From assembly GCF_020252395.1 (NCBI RefSeq), contig NZ_JADCDB010000002.1, forward strand, positions 291,927-355,926: 64,000 bases of DNA, in the 5' to 3' direction. Numbering within the stretch: the first letter of the stretch is position 1; every line of letters starts with the position of its first letter. The position numbers and the translations under genes are program-made. The notes beneath the pieces are model-generated. The model was not told the DNA's origin. It saw nothing but the letters and a program-made list of their open reading frames with translations, and made no database searches. Below, piece by piece: positions 1 to 8,289 of this stretch. This DNA is from Aestuariivirga sp. GTDB lineage: Bacteria; Pseudomonadota; Alphaproteobacteria; Rhizobiales; Aestuariivirgaceae.

Positions 1-252
1 CTGTCAACGGCCCAGATGCCGTGGCACCAGCATGCCTTCGTCGAAATCGGCGGAAACGGCGGCAGCGGCTCGGGTGAAGCCTACGATGACGGGCCCTATC
101 GGCTAAGAACCTATAGCCGCGTGACCGATGGCGCCGGCCTCTCCCTCGCTCACGGTCATTCGTTCACCGGTTCCGCTCACAGCCATTCCGTGTCGGCCAG
201 CCTGAACATGAGCGTGGCCTATGTCGACGTCATCATCGCGCAGAAGGATTGA
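1..252 (+). CDS. Phage tail fibre / collar-type protein, C-terminal end only
   Basis: The frame is open to the window edge, so only the last 83 residues are seen and the gene begins upstream. The visible part has the His-rich signature of receptor-binding fibre tips: STAQMPxHxH near the start and HGHSFTGSAHSHSV further on. In fibre tips such His pairs often coordinate metal ions. It sits just before the small fibre-associated genes and the sheath gene, where P2 carries its fibre gene H. The family assignment comes from this motif and position, since no full-length domain can be checked. Confidence 0.7.
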   Translation: MSTAQMPWHQHAFVEIGGNGGSGSGEAYDDGPYRLRTYSRVTDGAGLSLAHGHSFTGSAHSHSVSASLNMSVAYVDVIIAQKD

Positions 253-255
253 GGC

Positions 256-564
256 ATGTTCGGACGCAAGGACGAGGCCGAGCCGCTGTGCCGTTACATC
301 GGCAAACCCTGCATCGGGCACAGATGCAAACAGTACATCCCGGTGCGCGGCGTCAATCCGCAGACGGGCGAGCACGTTGACAAATGGGACTGCGTCGATG
401 TCTGGATTCCGCTGCTGCTCATCGAGAACAGCCAGCAGCAGCGCCAGACGGGAGCGGCCGTCGAAAGCTTCCGGAACGAAATGACGAAGGCCAACGAGGC
501 AAGCCAGCAGGTGCTGCTGGCGAGTGTCGTCTCAAGGCTCGATCCGAAACTCATTGGAGGTTGA
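256..564 (+). CDS. Conserved phage protein of unknown function (102 aa)
   Basis: This small soluble protein follows the fibre gene by 3 bases and its stop touches the next start, so it belongs to the late tail operon. It is Cys-rich in its first third, with a C-x4-C-x4-C pattern (CRYIGKPCIGHRC) and another Cys at WDCVDVW. A Gln-rich helical stretch (IENSQQQRQTGAAVESF) follows in the second half. There is no signal peptide or membrane segment. I do not recognise a named family. Its place between fibre and sheath suggests a fibre-assembly or baseplate-accessory role, but that is inferred from position alone. Confidence 0.65.
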   Translation: MFGRKDEAEPLCRYIGKPCIGHRCKQYIPVRGVNPQTGEHVDKWDCVDVWIPLLLIENSQQQRQTGAAVESFRNEMTKANEASQQVLLASVVSRLDPKLIGG

Positions 565-565
565 G

Positions 566-811
566 ATGAGACTTACGATGATTCGCCACGACGCAGTGTG
601 CTGCATTGACGGCGTGTGCCGCGCCGGGATCGACGTCAGCAGTCTGCCTGCCGATGTCCATGCCCTGCAATGGTACGGGGACCATGGCATTGTTGAGCGG
701 GTCGACCCGGACACCCGGCACTACGAGAATGAACGCATAACATCGCTCGATCCCTATCGGGCCGTGATCGCCTCGTGGGAGGCGAAGAGCATTATGCCGG
801 AGGCCACATGA
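566..811 (+). CDS. Small phage tail-region protein (81 aa)
   Basis: The start chosen is the ATG just after the upstream stop, with GGAGG 5 bases before it. An earlier in-frame ATG would overlap the previous gene by about 40 bases without a better ribosome site. The protein begins MRLTMIRHDAVCCIDGVCRA and continues with SSLPADVHALQWYG. I recall this type from phage genes lying next to tail fibres, but no function is known to me. It overlaps the next start in an ATGA arrangement, which indicates translational coupling. It has no membrane segment. Confidence 0.6.
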   Translation: MRLTMIRHDAVCCIDGVCRAGIDVSSLPADVHALQWYGDHGIVERVDPDTRHYENERITSLDPYRAVIASWEAKSIMPEAT

Positions 812-1065
812 ACTGCCCGCTCCCCCGCTATTACCTCTGCCACGCGGTCGTCGCGTTGCTCATCGCCGGCGCCGTCTGGCTGATCCTCGGCCTCCATGCC
901 GGGCTCGCCGCGGGCGCGTTCTTCTACGTGGGCCGCGAGTTCACGCAGTGGGAGCAGGGTGGCGGACCCGGCCTGCCGTTCGACTGGAAGGGACTCGCCG
1001 TTCCCGTCCTTGTCTGCGCCCTTGCCCTCGCCGCTATCGACATCGCGACCGGCTGGCCTGGCTGA
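808..1065 (+). CDS. Small phage membrane protein with two transmembrane helices (85 aa)
   Basis: Two hydrophobic helices are seen, at about residues 9-29 and 63-80. They flank a short polar segment containing VGREFTQWEQGGGPGLPFDW. The start is the ATG that overlaps the preceding stop (ATGA). A longer reading beginning 33 bases upstream is possible but would extend into the previous gene. Size and topology would fit a small holin or a holin-like protein, but the gene is far from the endolysin, so this is only a possibility. It is followed by about 90 bases without a gene before the sheath gene. Confidence 0.6.
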   Translation: MNCPLPRYYLCHAVVALLIAGAVWLILGLHAGLAAGAFFYVGREFTQWEQGGGPGLPFDWKGLAVPVLVCALALAAIDIATGWPG

Positions 1066-1156
1066 TCGATTCACCCCTTCACCCCTTCACACCTTCCCGC
1101 CGTCCCCATCCCCGTCAACCCGGCGCAAAAATCGCGCCTTCTGAAAGGAAACTGGA

Positions 1157-2869
1157 ATGTCCGACCCGGCATTTGGCATCTCGATTACGCGTGTCGACAA
1201 GGAGCCGCGCCCCGCGGTCTTCAGCGACATGAGCGTCGCCGGCATCATCGGCACCGCGCCGGCCGCCAACGCAACGTCGTTTCCGCTGAACACGCCGGTG
1301 TTCATGTACAGTGACGACGCCACGCTTTACGCCGCGCTCGGCACGGGCGGCACGATCAGTGACGCAATTGACCTGATCAACGCCCAGCTCGGCGAGTTCC
1401 AGGTTGCCGCGAAGCTTGTCGTGGTCCGCATCACCGATGGCGTGAACGCTGCCGCCACCATCCAGAACATCATCGGCAGCTCGGCGCTCAAGACTGGCAT
1501 TCACGCCTTTGTCGAGGCCGGGCCGGTGCTTGGCGTCATCCCGCGCCTGATCTGTGCTCCGGGATTTACGTCGCAGCAGGAAAACGGCGTTTCCGCCATC
1601 TCGGTGACAAACCTCGGCAACAACTATACCTCGGCGCCCACCGTCTCGTTCTCCGGCGGTGGCGGTTCCGGGGCAGCCGCAACGGCAGTGCTGACCAATG
1701 GCGTCGGATCGATCTCCGTCACGACGGGCGGCACAGGGTATTCCAGCGCGCCCACCGTCACGCTGTCCGCGCCGCAAACCGCTGGTGGCATCCAGGCCAC
1801 TGCGACCGCGACGGTTGCGGCAGGCGTGATCACGGGCTTCACGGTCACCAACCCCGGGTCGGGCTACAGTTCGCCCCCAGCCGTGGCCATCGCCGGGGCG
1901 GGCACCGGTGGGGCGGGTACGGCCGTTCCGGCCGGCCGCGTTGGTTCCGTGACCATCACCAATCCGGGCTCCGGCTACAGCTCGGCCCCCACGATCGCGT
2001 TCTCCGGCGGCGGCGGCTTGGCGGCGGCAGCCACGGCCACCTTAGCCCTTCTCGCCAATGCCGTGTGTGCAGCACTTCCGGAGGTGCTGAACAAGCTCCT
2101 CGCCCATGCCGTCGTGGACGGGCCCGCCACCACCGAAGCGGCGGCTATCGCCTGGCGCGCTACGATCAGCAACAGCAGGATCATTCCTGTCGATCCGGCG
2201 GTGAAGGTTCTGGCCAATGGCGTCTCGGTCAACAGGCCAATGTCGCCCGCCGTGGTGGGGATCGGGGTCCGGCGCGATCACGAGAAGCAGGGGCGGCCGT
2301 TTCATTCCTGGGCGAACCAGCCAGTGGCGGGTATCCTCGGGCCGTCCCGGCCCATCAACTTCTCGCTCACCGACGGGGCGACCGAGGGCCAGCGCCTGCT
2401 CGCCGAAAACATCGGCGTGCTGTTGCGCGGCGAACTCGGCGTCGAGACGTCCATCGCCGCCGGCGGGTTTGTCTATGTCGGCACCGACAATGCCGGAACC
2501 GACGATCTCTGGCGTTTCTATAACGTGACGCGGGGCAGGGATTACATCCACCTGATGTTCCTGCGCACGCTGCGCTTCTACCTCGGTCGCTTCAACCTCA
2601 CCGGCCAGACCATCCAGGCGGTGCTCAACACCATGAGCTTCGCCATGCGCGACCTCAAGGCGGATGGCGACATCCTCGGCTACGAGGTGAAGTTCACCCG
2701 CGACCAGAACTCGCCCGAGCAGCTGCGCCAGGGCCGGTTCACCATCAACTTCGCCGCCGAGGAGGCCCCGGTGCTGCGTTACCTCGGGATCCAGTCCGCC
2801 CGCTACCGTCCCGCACTCGATGCGCTGCTGGATGACCTGCTCGCGCAGGTCGATGCGGTCACCGGCTGA
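1157..2869 (+). CDS. Phage tail sheath protein (FI type) with an inserted repeat domain
   Basis: This is the contractile sheath subunit, 570 aa. The N-terminus ([25 protein letters not shown]) and the C-terminal part ([29 protein letters not shown], then a domain ending in [11 protein letters not shown]) are typical of P2-type sheaths. Between residues about 143 and 298 there is an insertion of roughly 155 residues made of four copies of a Gly/Ser/Ala-rich unit carrying G-x-Y-[ST]-S-[AP]-P-x-[VI]. It interrupts the usual passage from [10 protein letters not shown] to [29 protein letters not shown](T) precedes the ATG, and the tube gene follows after 26 bases. The repeat probably forms a beta-structured surface decoration. 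Confidence 0.93.
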   Translation: MSDPAFGISITRVDKEPRPAVFSDMSVAGIIGTAPAANATSFPLNTPVFMYSDDATLYAALGTGGTISDAIDLINAQLGEFQVAAKLVVVRITDGVNAAATIQNIIGSSALKTGIHAFVEAGPVLGVIPRLICAPGFTSQQENGVSAISVTNLGNNYTSAPTVSFSGGGGSGAAATAVLTNGVGSISVTTGGTGYSSAPTVTLSAPQTAGGIQATATATVAAGVITGFTVTNPGSGYSSPPAVAIAGAGTGGAGTAVPAGRVGSVTITNPGSGYSSAPTIAFSGGGGLAAAATATLALLANAVCAALPEVLNKLLAHAVVDGPATTEAAAIAWRATISNSRIIPVDPAVKVLANGVSVNRPMSPAVVGIGVRRDHEKQGRPFHSWANQPVAGILGPSRPINFSLTDGATEGQRLLAENIGVLLRGELGVETSIAAGGFVYVGTDNAGTDDLWRFYNVTRGRDYIHLMFLRTLRFYLGRFNLTGQTIQAVLNTMSFAMRDLKADGDILGYEVKFTRDQNSPEQLRQGRFTINFAAEEAPVLRYLGIQSARYRPALDALLDDLLAQVDAVTG

Positions 2870-2895
2870 GCGCCAAACAGAAAGGATATCAAGCC

Positions 2896-3426
2896 ATGAG
2901 CACCATCTACATCATGGAGGCGTGTAACCTGTTTTGTGGCGATCATGATCCCGCCGCATCGAAGCACCTCACGCTGGCCGAGCTCAAACTGCCACCGCTC
3001 CAGGAAATCTACCAGGACCACCACGCCGGTGGATCCCGGGTGCAGATCGAAGTGGCGGTCGGCATCCAGAAGCTGGAGCCCACTTTCAAGCTGAACGGCT
3101 GGGACCCTGATCTGCTGACCCAGTTCGGTCTCGGCTCCTCGCGCCAGAAAGTGTTCACCGCCTATGGCGTGATCCGCGACAAACGGGTGGGGCTGGCCAT
3201 AGAGGCCAAGGCCATCATCGAAGGCCGCCTCGGCAAGATCGAGTCCGACGCCTTCCAGCGTGGCGAGTTGCAGGGCCACGAATACGCCATCAACGAGGTC
3301 ATGCACTACGAGCTCTGGTTCAATGAGAAGGAGAAGCTGTTCTGGGACTTCTTCGCGGCCGAGTGGCGGCTGGACGGTGTTTCGCAGAACGATGACGAGC
3401 GCCGCATCCTGCGCGTCCAACGTTAA
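2896..3426 (+). CDS. Phage major tail tube protein (FII type)
   Basis: This 176-residue protein forms the inner tube on which the sheath contracts. The sequence STIYIMEACNLFCGDHDPAASKHLTLAELKLPPLQE and the later GHEYAINEVMHYELWFNEKEKLFWDFFAAEWRLDG match the P2 FII family in length and layout. It lies directly after the sheath gene, as in P2, with AGAAAGGA 10 bases upstream of the start. No signal peptide or membrane segment is present. Nothing odd is seen. Confidence 0.92.
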   Translation: MSTIYIMEACNLFCGDHDPAASKHLTLAELKLPPLQEIYQDHHAGGSRVQIEVAVGIQKLEPTFKLNGWDPDLLTQFGLGSSRQKVFTAYGVIRDKRVGLAIEAKAIIEGRLGKIESDAFQRGELQGHEYAINEVMHYELWFNEKEKLFWDFFAAEWRLDGVSQNDDERRILRVQR

Positions 3427-3445
3427 CTGACCAGCCTGGGAGATA

Positions 3446-3718
3446 ATGATGACTGATACCGCTCGCGTGAAACTCTCCCACCCGATCGAGGTGGGAAACA
3501 GGACCATCGCCGAAGTGACCATCCGCCGCCCAAAGGTCCGTGACCTCCGGGCAATGGAAAAGGCACGGGAGCCCGGGGCGAGCGAGATCGACCAGGGCGT
3601 CGCGATGGCCGCCACGCTCTGCGATCTGCCGCTGGAGGCCATGGACGAGATGGATGCCGCGGACTTTGCGTCGATCTCGGAGGTGCTCGGCGGTTTTTTA
3701 CCCAGGGGCCCGGCATGA
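3446..3718 (+). CDS. Phage tail assembly chaperone E
   Basis: This 90-residue protein (VKLSHPIEVGNRTIAEVTIRRPKVRDLRAMEKA...) matches the phage tail protein E family (E of P2, 41 or 14 of Mu-like phages). These proteins coat the tape measure protein during tail assembly. Two neighbouring ATG codons are possible starts, with GGGAG about 6 bases upstream. Near its end lies T_TTT_TTA, a slippery heptamer in the correct phase, so some ribosomes should shift -1 and continue into the E' frame (separate entry). Confidence 0.88.
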   Translation: MMTDTARVKLSHPIEVGNRTIAEVTIRRPKVRDLRAMEKAREPGASEIDQGVAMAATLCDLPLEAMDEMDAADFASISEVLGGFLPRGPA

Positions 3719-3858
3719 AAGGCTGGCGTGGCGTCGTGGCGGATGTCGCGCATGTCCTGTCGACGCCCATCACCGCCTTCGATGACATGGACTGGACCGA
3801 ACTGCTGCTCTGGCACGCCGAGGCGCGCCGCATCGCCGGCGCCAGGGGTACACATTAG
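3446..3858 (+). CDS. E+E' tail assembly fusion made by -1 ribosomal frameshift
   Basis: Reading the E frame up to the heptamer T_TTT_TTA (3694-3700), then moving back one base, gives a continuous frame ACC CAG GGG CCC GGC ATG into the E' (GpE) sequence, for a product of about 137 residues. In P2 the E/E' pair is made in this way, and lambda G/GT is analogous. The added part reads KGWRGVVADVAHVLSTPITAFDDMDWTELLLWHAEARRI, a GpE-type helical segment that binds the tape measure protein. Slippage is inferred from the site, the phase and the gene order; the efficiency is unknown. Confidence 0.78.
3694..3700 (+). promoter_or_regulatory. Slippery heptamer T_TTT_TTA for -1 frameshift
   Basis: In the E frame the codons read GGT TTT TTA, giving X_XXY_YYZ with X=Y=T and Z=A. 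The -1 frame from here leads without a stop into E'. The downstream bases CCCAGGGGCCCGGC are G+C-rich and could form a stimulatory structure, but I cannot fold them with confidence. Confidence 0.78.
3715..3858 (+). CDS. GpE-family phage tail protein (E'), 47 aa
   Basis: Read on its own, the frame starts at the ATG overlapping the E stop (GCATGA) and gives 47 residues, MKGWRGVVADVAHVLSTPIT onwards, ending at the start of the tape measure gene. The W-x-E-L-x-x-W-H-x-E-A-R-R pattern is that of P2 GpE. Because it is in phase with the -1 frame of the preceding slippery site, its main product is probably the E+E' fusion and not a free protein. Confidence 0.75.
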   Translation: MKGWRGVVADVAHVLSTPITAFDDMDWTELLLWHAEARRIAGARGTH

Positions 3859-6189
3859 ATGGCCAGCATCACGTCACAACTGATCGTCAGCCTGCTCGAC
3901 CAGGTGACCGGCCCGGCGCGCCGCGTCGCCAACAGCCTTCGCGGCATCACCCGCACGGTGAAGGAGGCGGCCTCCGGCACGATCGGGATGTCGGACCGGC
4001 TCGATGCCGCGATCACCCGGAACAACCGCGCCATGGATGCCGCGCGCGGGCGGATGCTCGATGCCGTGGGTACGCTCTATATCCTGAGGAGTGCGCTTGG
4101 CGCGCCAGTGCGGGCCGCCCAGGAGTTCGACCGGGCGCTCGCTGAGATCGGCGCCAAGGGCAATCTCACCGCGGAGCAGATGACGGCCATAGGCGAGGCG
4201 GCGAAGCAGACATCTTCGCACATGAACCAGTTCGCGACGGACATCGTTCGGGCGCAGGATTTCCTGGTCGGCATGGGCCTCGATGTGGAGCGCGCCACCA
4301 GGGCCATGCCATCGATCGCACGGGCCGCAACCGCCACGGGGGCTAGCCTCGAGGACCTCTCGAAGGCGGGCTTCGCCGCGATGGCGAACCTCGGTCTGGC
4401 AGCCGAGGACCTGGGCAAGTCCTTCGACGTCATGGCCGCCGCCGGCAAGGCGGGCGGCTTCGAGCTCCGCGACATGGCACAATATCTGCCATCGATCACG
4501 GCGCTCGCCAATTCCAAGGGGATCACGGGCGGGAGTGGCCTTGCGCAGATCGCCGGCGCCCTGCAGATCGTGCGCCGCGGCGCAGGCGACGCCTCGGAGG
4601 CCGCCACGAATTTCAGCAACATCCTGCAGAAGATCAATTCCAACGATGCCATCGGAAACTTCAAGGATCTCGGCATCGATATCCAGAAGGTGCTGAAGGA
4701 CGCCAGGGCCAATGGTACCGATCCCCTCGAGGCCTCGCTCCGCGCCATCAACACGGCACTCGGCGGCGACATGTCGAGGCTGGGTGAACTCTTCGCCGAC
4801 GCCCAGGTCCAGAAGGGCCTCATACCGCTCCTCACCGGCCTCGAGGACTACATCAGGCTCCGAGACGAGGCGGCGAAGGCCGATGGCGTGATCAGCGCCG
4901 ACTTCGCCCGCATGATGCAGACGAGCGTCGAGCAGGTGAAGCAGTTCCAGATCGCGCTGCAGAACTTCCAGACCAGCATCGGCGCTGCCCTGGTCCCGGT
5001 CCTGGGCGGCATCGCGGGCGCGCTGAAGCCCGTACTCGAACTGCTGACGGCCATCGTTAATCAGTATCCCGGCGTGTCGGGCGCCCTGGTTGCCATCACG
5101 GCGGGATTCGTGGCGCTCAGGGCGGCTCTGGCGGGCCTCACCTTCATCGGGCTCATGGGCAAGGGCGGCCTGCTGGCGTCCCTGGCCTTCGGGCTGAGGG
5201 GGCTTACGGCGGCCCTGGCGGCCCTCCGGGCCGTCGTCATCACAGCGCCACTCGGCATGCTTGCGAGCGGCCTGACAAGCCTCCGGGGATCGCGCCTCGG
5301 TCTGACCATGCTTGGGTCCGCCGGCGGCCTCAAGGCGGTGGCCGGCACCCTTGGCTCCAGCCTTCTGGGCTTGCTCAACCCTCTGCGGCTGGTGACGGCT
5401 GCTGCTGTCGCCCTCCGCGGCGCGCTGATGCTGACTGGCGTGGGTGCGATCCTGATCGGCATCGCCGTTGCCGGCAAGTTCATCTACGACAACTGGCAGG
5501 GCATCAAGGAGATGTTCGCTGCCTTCGGCGAGGCGTTCATGGCCGCGCTGGGCCCAGTCAGGCCGATGCTGGATCCGGTGATCTCGGGGGTCAGTTCGCT
5601 CTTCGGCTGGATGTCCAGGCTCAGCCTAGAAATCGCGCCGGGCACCTGGCGTCAGTGGGGCGCCGCGGCGGGCACTGCCATAGGTAATGTCGTGAGGTGG
5701 TTCGCGGAGCTCCCGGGCAGGATCGCCGCGGCGGTCGGGAGCCTCTACGAGCTCGGCCGGCAGATGATGCAGTCCTTCTTCGACGGCATCGTCTCCGTCG
5801 CCAATGATCTCCTCAACTACGTCTCCGGCATTGGAAGCCGGATCAGGTCAGCGCTCTCCTTCGGCGGCGCCGAAGGGGTGTCCAGCGATCCGATGGGAAC
5901 GGGTGTCATCGATGGCCAGCGGGCGAAGGGCGGCCCCATCTCCCGAGGTTCGACCTATCTGGTCGGCGAGCGCGGTCCGGAACTGATCACCGCCGGGCGC
6001 TCCGGCTATGTCAACAGGGCAGGCTCATTCCCCGCCGGCGGCATCACCGTCGCGCCGGTCTTCCACATGACCTTCAACGGCACGACCGACTCCGAGGACG
6101 TGGTCCAGCAGATCCGGCGCGTGCTGCGTGACGAGGTCCGCGAAACGTTCCGTGGCGTCTTCGCCGACACCTCCATGAGGTTCGCCTGA
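3859..6189 (+). CDS. Phage tail tape measure protein (T type)
   Basis: This 776-residue protein sets tail length and travels down the tube during DNA delivery. The first 330 residues are a long helical region containing the family signature (AAQEFDRALAEIGAKGNLTAEQM, then QDFLVGMGLDVERATRAMPSIARAATATG). Hydrophobic helices lie between about residues 380 and 560, including LMLTGVGAILIGIAVAGKFIYDNWQGI. The C-terminus has the TYLVGERGPELIT motif common to these proteins. It starts at the base after the E' stop, consistent with E/E' acting as its chaperones. Confidence 0.93.
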   Translation: MASITSQLIVSLLDQVTGPARRVANSLRGITRTVKEAASGTIGMSDRLDAAITRNNRAMDAARGRMLDAVGTLYILRSALGAPVRAAQEFDRALAEIGAKGNLTAEQMTAIGEAAKQTSSHMNQFATDIVRAQDFLVGMGLDVERATRAMPSIARAATATGASLEDLSKAGFAAMANLGLAAEDLGKSFDVMAAAGKAGGFELRDMAQYLPSITALANSKGITGGSGLAQIAGALQIVRRGAGDASEAATNFSNILQKINSNDAIGNFKDLGIDIQKVLKDARANGTDPLEASLRAINTALGGDMSRLGELFADAQVQKGLIPLLTGLEDYIRLRDEAAKADGVISADFARMMQTSVEQVKQFQIALQNFQTSIGAALVPVLGGIAGALKPVLELLTAIVNQYPGVSGALVAITAGFVALRAALAGLTFIGLMGKGGLLASLAFGLRGLTAALAALRAVVITAPLGMLASGLTSLRGSRLGLTMLGSAGGLKAVAGTLGSSLLGLLNPLRLVTAAAVALRGALMLTGVGAILIGIAVAGKFIYDNWQGIKEMFAAFGEAFMAALGPVRPMLDPVISGVSSLFGWMSRLSLEIAPGTWRQWGAAAGTAIGNVVRWFAELPGRIAAAVGSLYELGRQMMQSFFDGIVSVANDLLNYVSGIGSRIRSALSFGGAEGVSSDPMGTGVIDGQRAKGGPISRGSTYLVGERGPELITAGRSGYVNRAGSFPAGGITVAPVFHMTFNGTTDSEDVVQQIRRVLRDEVRETFRGVFADTSMRFA

Positions 6190-6611
6190 TGCTGATGTCA
6201 CTGGGCCCCATCAAATTCGAGGTCTACCCGTTCAATGCGACGGAGTACGGCCATGACCATGAGGCGGCCTTCGTCGAGAAGCCTGTCCTCGGCGCCCGGC
6301 CGGCGCTCGAGTGGGTGGGCGAGGGTTCCGAAAGCTGGTCGATCAGGGCGCGGATCTTCCCGCACAGGTTTGGCGGCCTGGGCGACTTGAAGAAGCTCTA
6401 CCAGGCCCGCGCCGCTGGACGCCCGCTCTACCTGATGCGGGGTGACGGCGCGCAGATGGGCTGGGTGGTGATCGACAAGGTCTCCGAGCGCTCCAGCTAC
6501 CTCGATGCCCGGGGCATCGGCAAGATGATCGATGTGGACATCTCGGTGCGCCGCTCCGCCAAGCCTTCCAACGGCAGCTTCTTTTCGGTCTTCTCAGGCG
6601 TGTTCTCATGA
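6189..6611 (+). CDS. Phage tail protein U
   Basis: This 140-residue protein fits the P2 GpU family of tail-terminator/completion proteins. The signatures are LGPIKFEVYPFNATEY near the start, ARPALEWVGEGSESWSIRARIFPHRFGG in the middle, and GWVVIDKVSERSSYLDARGIGKMIDVDISVRR near the end. Its ATG overlaps the tape measure stop, and its own stop overlaps the next gene, so translation is coupled. A second in-frame ATG two codons later is an equally good start. The gene order T-U matches P2. Confidence 0.9.
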   Translation: MLMSLGPIKFEVYPFNATEYGHDHEAAFVEKPVLGARPALEWVGEGSESWSIRARIFPHRFGGLGDLKKLYQARAAGRPLYLMRGDGAQMGWVVIDKVSERSSYLDARGIGKMIDVDISVRRSAKPSNGSFFSVFSGVFS

Positions 6612-6829
6612 TCGTCGAACCAGTCACGGTCCAGGGTGATTTCGTCACCGTCTCGCTCATTGTCTGGCGGCGCTTCAAGCGGCCGATGCCGGGCCTCGTG
6701 GAGCAGATCCACGACATGAACCCGGGGCTGGCCGATCTTGGAGCCTTCCTGCCGGCCGGCGCCACCTTCAACATGCCTGTTCCGGCGCCGCGCGGGCCGG
6801 CCATCCTCGATCCCGTCAAGCTGTGGTGA
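6608..6829 (+). CDS. Phage tail protein X (LysM-like baseplate protein)
   Basis: At 73 residues this fits the GpX family, small LysM-like proteins at the tail tip or baseplate hub. The pattern LVEQIHDMNPGLADLGAFLPAGATFNMPVP is characteristic (N-P-G-L ... L-P-x-G ... I-x-[LM]-P). It overlaps the U stop by 4 bases and is followed by the D gene after 6 bases. There is no membrane segment. Confidence 0.9.
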   Translation: MIVEPVTVQGDFVTVSLIVWRRFKRPMPGLVEQIHDMNPGLADLGAFLPAGATFNMPVPAPRGPAILDPVKLW

Positions 6830-6835
6830 TCCTCC

Positions 6836-7843
6836 ATGTCGAAGCGCGCGGTGTTCATGGTCACGGTCGCCGGGACCAACATCACGGCCACGCTCTCGCC
6901 GGTTCTCATCTCGCTCTCGGTCTCCGACAAGGTTGGAACCCACTCCGATACAGCGAATCTTGAGATCGATGACACCGATGGCCGGATCGTCCTGCCGCTG
7001 ATCGGCGCGCCCGTCATCGTGGCGCTGGGATGGGAGGGCCAGGGAGTGCGCGTGGTGTTCACCGGTACGGTCGACGAGGTCAGGTCATCGGGCTCGCGCG
7101 GGAGCGGGCGGACGCTGCAGATCGCCGCCAAGGGCATGGACACCACCAGGAAGCCGAAGGAAGGCCAGCAACGGCATTTCGACGGCACGACGGTCGAGGA
7201 TATCCTGAAGGCGGCGGGGCAGACCGCCGGGGTGACGGAGATCGAGATCGACCCGTCGCTGGCCGCCATCAGGCGCGAATACTTCGAGATGCGCGACGAG
7301 AGCTTCATCCACATGGGCGAGCGTCTGGCGCGCGAGATCGGCGGTAACTTCCGGATGGCCGGCCAGAAGGCCATCATGTCGAAGCGCGGCGGGACCTACA
7401 CCGCGGCTGTCCTGGCCGTCTGGGGCCGCAACCTCCATGGCTGGGACATTTCGCCGGCACTCGGGCGGGCGCAGTATTCGCAGGTCCGTGCGCGCTGGTA
7501 CGATCCGAACAAGGCCGAATGGCGGGAGACGGAAGAGCGCACCTCTCTCGCCGTCGATGCCCGGCACGATCACCGCTACGCGAAGCCCGATGAAGGCGAG
7601 GCGCGGCAGCAGACCGCCTCCGACAGGGCCACCTCGGAGCGCGATGCGGGCGAGGGGTCAGTGACCATCGAGGGCGATACAGCCGCCATCCCGGACGGGC
7701 TCTGCATCATCACGGGCGCAAGGCCAGGAATAGACGGCCCGTACCGCATCGAGAGCGTCACCCACAGCTATTCCCGCGGCGGCGGGTTCGTCACCCAACT
7801 GAGCCTGAAGCAGCCGGGGTCCGGCGGCGCGGGCGGCATCTGA
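6836..7843 (+). CDS. Phage late control / tail hub protein D
   Basis: This 335-residue protein belongs to the GpD family (phage late control D), the baseplate hub related to VgrG. Visible family features are the beta-rich N-terminus with VSDKVGTHSDTANLEIDDTDGRI, the motif FDGTTVEDILKAAGQTAGV, and YFEMRDESFIHMGERLAREIGGNFRMAGQKAI in the second domain. It closes the structural tail set in P2 order. Its stop codon lies inside the first of three 10-bp tandem repeats. Confidence 0.92.
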   Translation: MSKRAVFMVTVAGTNITATLSPVLISLSVSDKVGTHSDTANLEIDDTDGRIVLPLIGAPVIVALGWEGQGVRVVFTGTVDEVRSSGSRGSGRTLQIAAKGMDTTRKPKEGQQRHFDGTTVEDILKAAGQTAGVTEIEIDPSLAAIRREYFEMRDESFIHMGERLAREIGGNFRMAGQKAIMSKRGGTYTAAVLAVWGRNLHGWDISPALGRAQYSQVRARWYDPNKAEWRETEERTSLAVDARHDHRYAKPDEGEARQQTASDRATSERDAGEGSVTIEGDTAAIPDGLCIITGARPGIDGPYRIESVTHSYSRGGGFVTQLSLKQPGSGGAGGI

Positions 7844-7865
7844 CAGCATCTGACAGCATCTGACA
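7836..7865 (+). repeat. Three perfect tandem copies of a 10-bp unit GCATCTGACA
   Basis: The unit GCATCTGACA is repeated three times without mismatch across the stop of gene D and up to the ribosome site (AGGAG) of the next gene. Each copy carries TGA, and as 10 is not a multiple of 3 the copies place stops in all three frames. It may simply be slippage-prone DNA. Confidence 0.95.
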
Positions 7866-7877
7866 GGAGATATCCTG

Positions 7878-8195
7878 ATGACCCATGACTGGACCGGGGA
7901 CATCCCGGCGGCGGTGTATTTCGTGGTGGGGCTCGGCGGCCTCGCCGGCGCTCTCCTCGCCATGCTGAAGCTGAAGGAGGCGCTCGTCCCCGACGCCGGT
8001 CAGCAGATCAAGAAGGACATCGCCACCATCAGGGCCGACATCCACGACATCCGCGCCCGCGTCGGCACGCTGGAACTCGATGTCGCCCGCATCGACCAGC
8101 CGTCGATCACCCGGCGCTTCGACGCCATCGAGGGCAAGATCGACAAGCTCTACGCCTTCCTGCTCGAGCGCCTGACCAAGCTGCCGCCGCTCTGA
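7878..8195 (+). CDS. Phage membrane-anchored coiled-coil protein, lysis region (105 aa)
   Basis: One hydrophobic segment lies at about residues 10-31 (AAVYFVVGLGGLAGALLAML), followed by a long charged helical region (QQIKKDIATIRADIHDIRARVGTLELDVARID) that looks like a coiled coil. AGGAG lies 9 bases before the ATG. It is the first gene of the lysis set and precedes the endolysin, so a holin-associated or holin-like role is plausible. With one helix and a long cytoplasmic or periplasmic coiled coil it does not match a textbook holin. I would call it a lysis-region membrane protein of unknown function. Confidence 0.7.
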   Translation: MTHDWTGDIPAAVYFVVGLGGLAGALLAMLKLKEALVPDAGQQIKKDIATIRADIHDIRARVGTLELDVARIDQPSITRRFDAIEGKIDKLYAFLLERLTKLPPL

Positions 8196-8289
8196 GCGGC
8201 GCACCGGCACACCCACCCCAGCCATCCATTCAACCCGCAACCGAAGCCGAAGGCCGCGAGCGCCTCCGGCCATGAGAAGGAATTTGCCA

